This document shows, in pieces, positions 21,505 to 27,646 of a stretch of 27,646 bases of DNA. The DNA is from JBJEFI01 sp051873875. Its GTDB lineage: Bacteria > Bacillota > Bacilli > Bacillales > Bacillaceae_G. Numbering within the stretch: the stretch's first letter is position 1; each line of letters opens with the position of its first letter. The stretch covers positions 1-27,646 of the forward strand of contig JBJEFI010000145.1 in assembly GCA_051873875.1 (NCBI GenBank), written 5' to 3'. The notes under the pieces are model-generated. The model did not search any database. It had not been told where the DNA came from and was given only the letters and a program-made list of their open reading frames with translations. The translations under genes were made by a program, and so were the position numbers.

Positions 21505-22929
21505 TTATAATGTTCTATACAACCTCGCATACTCTCTTGCAGAATTTGCCCAACTATAATCACGCTTCATCGCTTCTTTAACAATTGCATTCCATTTCTC
21601 TTTTTCGCCATACATATGTAGTGCGCGTCTAATTGTATACAGCATGTCATGGGCGTTGAAATTTTTAAATGAGAAACCATTTCCAGTTTGATTTACTTCG
21701 TCATAAGATTGAACCGTATCATTTAATCCACCTGTTTCGCGAACGATTGGAAGTGTGCCATATTGCAAGGCAATTAATTGTCCAAGCCCACATGGTTCAA
21801 AGAGAGATGGCATTAAAAATAAATCAGCACCAGCATAAATTTGGTGGGCCATTTCCTCATTAAACCCAATTGTTGCTTTCACTTTATTAGGATATTGATA
21901 ATCCATTTCGTGGAAGAAATTTTCATATTCTCGATCTCCTGTTCCTAATAACACAAATTGGACATCTTCTTTCATGATTTCGTGGAAAACATGACGAACT
22001 AAATCCAATCCTTTTTGTCTCGTTAATCGTGTTACCATCGCAATGATAGGCACGTTTACATCTTCACATAGCCCAACACGACGTTGAAGTGCTAGCTTAT
22101 TTTCCATTTTCTTTTCAATGGTTTCGATATCATATTTTGTATGAATAGAATCATCAGTTGCTGGATTATAAACGACATGATCAATGCCATTAATAATTCC
22201 TTTTAACTTATATTCGTATTTACGTAATAAGCCATCTAGTCGTTCTCCAAAGAAAGGATATTGAATTTCTTGCTTATACGTAGGACTAACCGCTGTAATT
22301 GCATCAGAGGCAACGATTCCACCTTTCATGAAATTGATATTTCCATAAAACTCTAATGCATCTATTGTAAAATACGTATCTGGTAAGTTAAGAATATCAT
22401 TCATAACACTCTTTGGAAAAATACCTTGGAATTGTAGGTTATGAATCGTAAACACACTTTTAATATCTTTATATATTGGACAATGGTTGTATTCATTACG
22501 TAGTAAAAATGGAATAATTGCTGTATGCCAGTCATGGCAATGAATAATGTCTGGTCGAATGTCCAGATGAGATAAACTATCTAATACTGCTCGACCAAAA
22601 AATCCAAAGCGCTCTCCATCATCATAATGACCATAAAAAGAATCACGCTTAAAGTAATATTCGTTATCAACGAAATAATAAGTAATTCCTTCAAAGACAG
22701 TAGAGAAAATACCACAATATTGTTTTCTCCACCCCACATCTACTGTAAAAGATGTTACAAATTCAAATTGCTCTTTATATTTAGCAGGAATGCTACCATA
22801 ATTCGGTAGCATAACCTGCACATTGATTCCTTGTTTCATTAATTCTTTTGGTAGTGCACCTGCAACATCAGCTAAACCTCCAGATTTTACAAATGGTACA
22901 CACTCAGACACTGCGAATAATACGTTCAC
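21505..22929 (-). CDS. glgA: Glycogen synthase (ADP-glucose)
   Basis: GlgA (GT5) extends alpha-1,4-glucan with glucose from ADP-glucose. The 474-residue protein begins MNVLFAVSECVPFVKSGG; K15 lies in the KSGGLADVAGALPKEL motif that binds ADP-glucose. The C-terminal SLFEPCGLGQL and RETGGLNDTV segments complete the GT-B active site. The GTG start overlaps the glgD stop in GTGA, a classic coupling arrangement, with AAGGGGAG upstream inside glgD. It lies in glgBCDAP and depends on GlgC/GlgD for substrate. Confidence 0.97.
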   Translation of the reverse strand: MNVLFAVSECVPFVKSGGLADVAGALPKELMKQGINVQVMLPNYGSIPAKYKEQFEFVTSFTVDVGWRKQYCGIFSTVFEGITYYFVDNEYYFKRDSFYGHYDDGERFGFFGRAVLDSLSHLDIRPDIIHCHDWHTAIIPFLLRNEYNHCPIYKDIKSVFTIHNLQFQGIFPKSVMNDILNLPDTYFTIDALEFYGNINFMKGGIVASDAITAVSPTYKQEIQYPFFGERLDGLLRKYEYKLKGIINGIDHVVYNPATDDSIHTKYDIETIEKKMENKLALQRRVGLCEDVNVPIIAMVTRLTRQKGLDLVRHVFHEIMKEDVQFVLLGTGDREYENFFHEMDYQYPNKVKATIGFNEEMAHQIYAGADLFLMPSLFEPCGLGQLIALQYGTLPIVRETGGLNDTVQSYDEVNQTGNGFSFKNFNAHDMLYTIRRALHMYGEKEKWNAIVKEAMKRDYSWANSAREYARLYRTL

Positions 22930-23945
22930 TTACTAACCATCTCCCCTTGAATCGTTCCCTTTTTAAGCACAAATGGATTTTCTTTCGTACCAATTAATCT
23001 AACACCATCTTCAATTTTGACATCCTTATCTAAAATAACATTTTCAAGAACGCAATTTTCCCCGATTTGTGTTTTTTGCATAATGATACTATTTTTAATC
23101 GTTGATCCTTTTCCAACTTTAACCGCACGGAACAATACACTATCTTCAATTTTTCCTTCTAAATACCCACCATTTGCCACAATGCTATTTGTAACAACTG
23201 TTTCTTTTTTATAACGTGTTGGTGGCTCATCCTTTACCTTCGTATAAATCGGACGATTTTTCATGAAAATTTGTTTCCATTTATCTGAATCTAGTAATTC
23301 TAAATTTGTTTCATAATAAGTTTGAAGGGAATCAATAATGGATACATATCCTTCGTATTCATAATTATTTACAGTTAAATTGCCTTGATTTTGTAAAATC
23401 ACATCTGCCATTGTTGTTGCATCTTCATCTTTTGCATTGTTTATTAAATCGATAAATAGCTTTCTTTCTAATAAGTACATGCGTAATGGACAGCCATTAG
23501 AATAAACTGCTGTAATATCCTTTTTTGCATTTATATGTTCTTTTAAGATGCTTTTAAAATTCATACAACTTACAATATTTGCTGGTGCAATTAACACATA
23601 TTTACTTTTCCCGCGTAAAACGAAATCCACATTTTCTTTAAAATGTTGCAATGTCCCAAATTGTTCTTCTCCACAAATTGGATTAAACACGTATAGTCCA
23701 TCTTTCTTACGGTCTAAATCCCATTGTTTTCCCGAACCTAAATGGTCCATTAACGAACGACTTTCTTTTCTAGGAAAAATAGCAACAGCCGTAATATCTG
23801 AATTAACCATATTTGAAAGAATAAAATCAATTAATCGATAACGACCTGCCATCGGTAATGCTGCTAATGTTCTATTTTCTGAAATTGGTGCTAATGATTC
23901 ATAATTACACGTTGCATCAATAACCCCTAATATTGACTGACTCAT
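22926..23945 (-). CDS. glgD: Glucose-1-phosphate adenylyltransferase, regulatory/accessory subunit
   Basis: The 339-residue product is homologous to GlgC: it shares MAGRYRLIDFILSNMVNS and WDLDRKKDGL in the nucleotidyltransferase domain and has a C-terminal left-handed beta-helix (SVLFRAVKVGKGSTIKNS). It lacks the GGKGTRL loop, replaced around NYESLAPISENRTLA. It also lacks the catalytic SGDHIYKMD, replaced by IAPANIVSCMNF. It is therefore unlikely to be catalytic alone. GlgC/GlgD mixed tetramers are known from Bacillus, where GlgD raises GlgC activity. The ATG lies one base after the glgC stop, with AGGGGGA inside glgC. Its 3' end overlaps the glgA start. Confidence 0.95.
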   Translation of the reverse strand: MSQSILGVIDATCNYESLAPISENRTLAALPMAGRYRLIDFILSNMVNSDITAVAIFPRKESRSLMDHLGSGKQWDLDRKKDGLYVFNPICGEEQFGTLQHFKENVDFVLRGKSKYVLIAPANIVSCMNFKSILKEHINAKKDITAVYSNGCPLRMYLLERKLFIDLINNAKDEDATTMADVILQNQGNLTVNNYEYEGYVSIIDSLQTYYETNLELLDSDKWKQIFMKNRPIYTKVKDEPPTRYKKETVVTNSIVANGGYLEGKIEDSVLFRAVKVGKGSTIKNSIIMQKTQIGENCVLENVILDKDVKIEDGVRLIGTKENPFVLKKGTIQGEMVSK

Positions 23946-23946
23946 A

Positions 23947-25092
23947 TTATCCCCCTATTTCCGTATCCTTTTTTGCTGAAATTAATAACACATCTTCCCC
24001 ATTCATAGATGGACGAATAATCGAATTATCTTTTATTTCCATATTTGCTGCAATAATTGTTCGTTCAATCACGACGTTTTTACCAATCTTTACATTTGGC
24101 ATGATAACTGAATCTTTTATCGTTGATCCTTCATCGACTTCCACACCTTGGAATAGAACAGAATGCTCAATATCCCCATGAATGATACATCCTTCATTAA
24201 CAAAACTATCCCTTACAATTGCATTCGGTGCAATATATTGTGGCGGATGATTCGGGTTAACTGAATAGATTTTCCAGTTACGATCAAATAAATCAAGCGT
24301 AGATGTTTCATCCAATAAGTCCATATTTGCTTCCCATAAACTTTTAATTGTACCAACATCTTTCCAATATCCTTCAAACGGATAAGCAACTACTTTCTTT
24401 TTCTCTTTCAGAAGTGCTGGAATAATATTTTTTCCAAAGTCATGGTCTGAATTTGGATCCTTCTCATCTGCTTCTAAGCATTCTTTTAAAACATCATATT
24501 TAAAAATATAAATTCCCATTGAAGCTAAATTACTCTTAGGTTCTTTTGGTTTTTCATCAAATTTGATAACATCCATTTCTTCATTCGTATTTAAAATTCC
24601 AAAACGGCTTGCTTCATCCCACGGAACTTCAATAACAGAAATCGAAGCATCTGCACCTTTTTCAATATGGTAATCTAGCATTGCGGAATAGTCCATTTTA
24701 TAAATATGATCCCCTGATAAAATAAGGACATATTCCGGATTGTATTGCTCTAAATAATTTAAGTTTTGATAGACTGCATTCGCTGTCCCCTCATACCATT
24801 TCACTGCATCTGATTGCAGATAAGGAGGAAGAACCGTAACGCCTCCATTTTTTCTATCTAAGTCCCAAGCACTTCCAATGCCAATATAAGAGTTTAATAG
24901 TAATGGCTGATACTGTGTTAAAATCCCTACAGTATCAATATCAGAATTCGTACAATTACTTAAAGTAAAATCAATAATTCGATATTTTCCCCCAAATGGT
25001 ACTGCTGGTTTAGCTATTTTTTCTGTTAGTTGATGTAGTCTTGTTCCCTTTCCCCCTGCTAGTAACATCGCTACGCACTTTTTTTGCCTCAT
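23947..25092 (-). CDS. glgC: Glucose-1-phosphate adenylyltransferase, catalytic subunit
   Basis: GlgC makes ADP-glucose from glucose-1-phosphate and ATP, the committed step of bacterial glycogen synthesis. The 381-residue enzyme has the nucleotide loop AGGKGTRL (about 13-20), KPAVPFGGKYRIIDF, WDLDRKNGGVTVLPP, the catalytic SGDHIYKMD, FDEKP and NLASMGIYIF, followed by the beta-helix domain. The ATG (MRQKKCVAMLLAGGKG) follows AAGGGG but lies 83 bases inside the end of glgB in another frame, an unusually long overlap. The AGGKGTRL codons are therefore shared with the glgB tail. Confidence 0.97.
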   Translation of the reverse strand: MRQKKCVAMLLAGGKGTRLHQLTEKIAKPAVPFGGKYRIIDFTLSNCTNSDIDTVGILTQYQPLLLNSYIGIGSAWDLDRKNGGVTVLPPYLQSDAVKWYEGTANAVYQNLNYLEQYNPEYVLILSGDHIYKMDYSAMLDYHIEKGADASISVIEVPWDEASRFGILNTNEEMDVIKFDEKPKEPKSNLASMGIYIFKYDVLKECLEADEKDPNSDHDFGKNIIPALLKEKKKVVAYPFEGYWKDVGTIKSLWEANMDLLDETSTLDLFDRNWKIYSVNPNHPPQYIAPNAIVRDSFVNEGCIIHGDIEHSVLFQGVEVDEGSTIKDSVIMPNVKIGKNVVIERTIIAANMEIKDNSIIRPSMNGEDVLLISAKKDTEIGG

Positions 25093-26989
25093 CTTTCTTT
25101 TTCCCCTTCCTTGACTTAACTGGTCTAATTATTGATACACCAAATGGTGGAATCGTCATTTCAACGTGACTTTCTTGATTATGTAGTGGCTTCTGGATAA
25201 CCTCTAGGCGTTTTTTATTCACTTTCCCCGAACCACCATACTTTTCATCATCACTATTAAATACTTCTGTATATTGATTGTATGTTGGTACACCTAATTT
25301 AAAGTTTTCATGTGCAAACTCATTAAAGTTACAAACGATAATATAAATATCATCCTTTTTCTTTCCTTTACGAATAAAAGAAAAAATGCTCTGTTGATGA
25401 TTATCTGCATCAATCCACTCAAACCCATCCCAACTATGATCTACTTCCCATAAAGCTCGTGTTTTACGATAAAATGCACTTAATTCTTTGAAATAAAGAT
25501 CCATTTTTCTATGCATTTCATAATCTAGTAACAACCAATCTAACTCGTCAGAATCTTTCCATTCAATGAATTGTCCAAATTCTCCACCCATAAATAATAG
25601 CTTTTTGCCTGGATGCGCAAACATAAATCCATATAATAATCGAAGCTGCGCGAATTTTTTCCAGTAGTCCCCTGGCATTTTATTTAATAATGAGCGTTTT
25701 CCATGAACAACCTCATCGTGAGAAAATGGTAGAATGAAATTTTCTGAATATGCATATAGAAAAGAAAAAGTCATCTTGTTATGTATATACTGACGATAAA
25801 TTGGTTCTGTTTCCATATACTTTAGGACATCATTCATCCAACCCATATTCCATTTATAACTAAAGCCTAATCCGCCAGCATAAGTCGGTGCAGTTACCAA
25901 CGGATAACTCGTAGAATCTTCAGCAATCATAAGCACTTTCTCATCAGCAGCAAAAACTGCTTCATTTAATTTTCTTAAGAAAGGGGCAGCATATGGATTT
26001 TCTTGATAATGATAATCTTTGTTCCAATAAAGCATATTGGCAACTGCATCTACTCTAAATCCATCTATATGATACTTTTCCATCCAAAATAACGCATTGG
26101 AGATAAGAAAAGATTGCACTTCTGGTTTTGATAAATCAAAATTAGCCGTTCCCCATCCGATATTTTCGCGAACATCATGTGTTAAATACTCGTACGTTGC
26201 TTCCCCATCAAACATGTACAACCCATGAGCATCTTTACAAAAATGGCCTGGTACCCAATCCATAATGACACCTAGTCCATTTTGATGACATTGATCCACA
26301 AAATACATGAATTCTTCTGGCTTTCCATAACGACTTGTAATGCTATAATAACCCGTTCCTTGATATCCCCAAGAACCATCAAAAGGATGTTCAATTAAAG
26401 GCATTAATTCAATGTGTGTAAAACCATGCTCTAATACATACGGAATTAGTGTTTCTGCTAACTCACTGTATGAATAAAAATCATTATCTCCTTTTCCTTT
26501 TTTCCTCCATGTCCCCACATGGACTTCATAAATCGAAAAAGGCTCTTCATTAATTACTTTTTTCTTCTTTTGATTAATCCATTTCTTATCATTCCATTTA
26601 TACTTTCCTAAATCATAAACGATGGAAGCTGTATTTGGACGCATTTCTGAATATGTTGCATAAGGATCTGACTTTACATGAATAGTTCCCTTATTAGAAA
26701 CGATTTCGTATTTATACAACGAAAATTCCTCAACTTCAGGAATGAATAATGTCCACACACCTTCATTATTTACCTTTCTCATTCCATGGTGAACACCATT
26801 CCAATGATTAAATGAACCGATAACTCGTATCTGCTTCGCATGAGGTGCCCATACAGTGAATCGAACCCCTTTTACACCATCTTCAGTTACTACATGCGCA
26901 CCAAAGGATGTATAAGCCTTATATAAATTCCCCTCATGAAATAGATGTAAATCAAAGTCTGTTGGATGAGTTATCACAAACTCTTTCAT
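25010..26989 (-). CDS. glgB: 1,4-Alpha-glucan branching enzyme
   Basis: GlgB cuts alpha-1,4 chains and rejoins them as alpha-1,6 branches (GH13). Domains in order: CBM48 (VRFTVWAPHAKQIRVIGSF, about 43-61), the catalytic barrel with MDWVPGHF, GFRVDAVANML (nucleophile D314), MIAEDST (acid/base E357) and FSHDEVVHGKRSL, then the C-terminal beta domain ending in PPFGVSIIRPV. A Lys/Arg-rich tail (SRKGKKKDEAKKVRSD onwards) extends past the usual end. Its last 27 codons overprint the start of glgC. At 659 residues it is somewhat longer than typical Bacillus branching enzymes. The ATG follows AGGGGGA. It is the first gene of glgBCDAP. Confidence 0.96.
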   Translation of the reverse strand: MKEFVITHPTDFDLHLFHEGNLYKAYTSFGAHVVTEDGVKGVRFTVWAPHAKQIRVIGSFNHWNGVHHGMRKVNNEGVWTLFIPEVEEFSLYKYEIVSNKGTIHVKSDPYATYSEMRPNTASIVYDLGKYKWNDKKWINQKKKKVINEEPFSIYEVHVGTWRKKGKGDNDFYSYSELAETLIPYVLEHGFTHIELMPLIEHPFDGSWGYQGTGYYSITSRYGKPEEFMYFVDQCHQNGLGVIMDWVPGHFCKDAHGLYMFDGEATYEYLTHDVRENIGWGTANFDLSKPEVQSFLISNALFWMEKYHIDGFRVDAVANMLYWNKDYHYQENPYAAPFLRKLNEAVFAADEKVLMIAEDSTSYPLVTAPTYAGGLGFSYKWNMGWMNDVLKYMETEPIYRQYIHNKMTFSFLYAYSENFILPFSHDEVVHGKRSLLNKMPGDYWKKFAQLRLLYGFMFAHPGKKLLFMGGEFGQFIEWKDSDELDWLLLDYEMHRKMDLYFKELSAFYRKTRALWEVDHSWDGFEWIDADNHQQSIFSFIRKGKKKDDIYIIVCNFNEFAHENFKLGVPTYNQYTEVFNSDDEKYGGSGKVNKKRLEVIQKPLHNQESHVEMTIPPFGVSIIRPVKSRKGKKKDEAKKVRSDVTSRGKGNKTTSTNRKNS

Positions 26990-27152
26990 TTATTGTCCCC
27001 CTAAAATAAATTAATTTTTACTATTTCCATATTAATTACACAAATCCCTTTTTATTATTTAATAATTTAACACCTATATCTAAGATTAAATTGAAATCAG
27101 TTGATTTTCAATAAAAAATTTATATTTTTATATAAAATTTTGTATTGTTTTA

Positions 27153-27158
27153 ATTATA
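27153..27158 (-). promoter_or_regulatory. Candidate -10 box for the glg operon
   Basis: A perfect TATAAT is present on the minus strand, but the hexamer at 17 bases spacing is GAGTTC, a poor -35. The leader would be about 155 bases. An activator or another sigma factor could be needed. The DNA is so AT-rich that chance matches are likely. Confidence 0.3.
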
Positions 27159-27196
27159 CTAATATAATATTTTCTGAACTCCCTTCCCCAAAAAAA

Positions 27197-27210
27197 TGTA
27201 AGCGTTATAA
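27197..27210. promoter_or_regulatory. Candidate cre site upstream of glgBCDAP
   Basis: TGTAAGCGTTATAA matches 13 of 14 positions of TGWAARCGYTWNCW (position 13 is A instead of C). It lies about 210 bases before glgB, just upstream of the candidate -10 on the minus strand. CcpA control of glycogen genes would make physiological sense but is inferred. Confidence 0.6.
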
Positions 27211-27400
27211 CAATCAAATAAAGCCCTATTTCATTTCAATTCAAAATATATCACAAGGCTCATTGACATATTTAAACACTGAAGAAAAGAACCTATTTCC
27301 TTATATTTTATAGCAGTCAAAAATCATACAAAGGTATAACATAGCTCATCATTATAATCAGTCATTTCTACCACGTTTTTTTCAAAAATTAAATACATCC

Positions 27401-27432
27401 ATGTCTTTTTATCTATAATGATAAAAAGACAT
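27401..27432. repeat. Perfect 13-bp inverted repeat far upstream of glgB
   Basis: ATGTCTTTTTATC and GATAAAAAGACAT flank the six-base loop TATAAT. Neither strand has a T-run after the stem, so it is not a standard terminator. It may be an operator or a structured RNA element. Confidence 0.85.
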
Positions 27433-27595
27433 TCCAAAACTCTATCACATAAAATGAATTTTCCTAATCTGTTTGTTTATTTTTATCTATTTATAAAAAA
27501 TTCACTCTATTATCTTCATTTAAATGCTTATATAGTTGTTATATCCCCTTATTTCTTACAATTTGAATAGAACTTATTCATATAAAAATATTTCC

Positions 27596-27612
27596 GTAGG
27601 TAATATACCTAC
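27596..27612. repeat. Short perfect palindrome at the right edge
   Basis: GTAGGTA-ATA-TACCTAC has 7-bp arms around a three-base centre, a size and symmetry usual for dimeric repressors. The gene it might serve lies outside the window. I do not recognise the regulator. Confidence 0.6.
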
Positions 27613-27646
27613 TTAAAACATATCTCTTTTATATTTTAAGTTCACA

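Larger units (their letters stand above)
26990..27646. other. AT-rich region upstream of the glg operon
   Basis: The 657 bases up to the window edge hold no convincing gene. They contain a candidate -10 (27153-27158), a cre match (27197-27210), a perfect 13-bp inverted repeat (27401-27432) and a short palindrome (27596-27612). One 70-codon plus-strand reading starts at TTG without a ribosome site and has biased, low-complexity composition; I do not accept it. Confidence 0.7.

Noticed and set aside
27101..27313. 70-codon plus-strand reading upstream of glgB
   Set aside because: It starts at TTG without a ribosome site, has low-complexity Phe/Ile/Asn/Tyr content expected of AT-rich non-coding DNA, and overlaps the cre and candidate -10.
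1..27646. CRISPR array, prophage, transposon or antiviral defence island
   Set aside because: No regularly spaced repeats, integrase, transposase, phage structural or defence-type genes are visible; nearly all coding space is accounted for by conserved metabolic genes.

Overview
The window looks like core chromosome of a low-GC Gram-positive bacterium of the genus Bacillus, most like the Bacillus cereus group. The reasons are low GC content, AAGGAGG/GGGGGA-type ribosome sites, frequent TTG and GTG starts, and gene neighbourhoods known from Bacillus: metK divergent from pckA, menF-D-H-B-E-C divergent from menA, yteA after menA, and a glgB-C-D-A-P operon. I do not assign a species. I see no CRISPR array, prophage, intact insertion sequence, tRNA or rRNA.

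Layout. 1-552: start of metK (minus strand) behind a SAM-I riboswitch, back to back with the pckA control region, which carries a likely CcpN operator. 553-5050: pckA, a decayed ABC-transporter ATPase fragment, a DAACS-type dicarboxylate/amino-acid symporter, then ytkD (Nudix hydrolase, minus strand) divergent from the small pair ytzI-yidD. 5051-7817: a palindromic element, a control region with a strong CcpA cre match, and cydAB (cytochrome bd oxidase). 7821-16551: menaquinone synthesis, with menF-D-H-B-E-C on the minus strand and menA on the plus strand. 16597-19079: a small membrane protein, yteA, a cold-shock protein gene with a long structured leader, and a class 3 lipase. 19085-26989: the glycogen operon glgBCDAP on the minus strand. 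26990-27646: an AT-rich upstream region with a second cre match and two inverted repeats.

The genes fit together as central carbon and respiratory physiology. PckA serves gluconeogenesis. The men genes make the quinone that cytochrome bd oxidises. The glg genes store and mobilise glucose. Three carbon-responsive sites (CcpN at pckA, cre at cydAB, cre at glg) would tie these modules to sugar supply.

One assembly problem matters. The 100-N gap inside menC is flanked by two identical 55-bp copies of the same sequence. Collapsing them restores an intact 367-codon menC, so the apparent break is an artefact.

I did not find a new multi-gene system. The observations most worth a second look are small: the ABC remnant, the internal terminator between menB and menE, the 83-nt glgB/glgC overlap, the tandem repeat and hairpin at the cold-shock promoter, and several unexplained inverted repeats.
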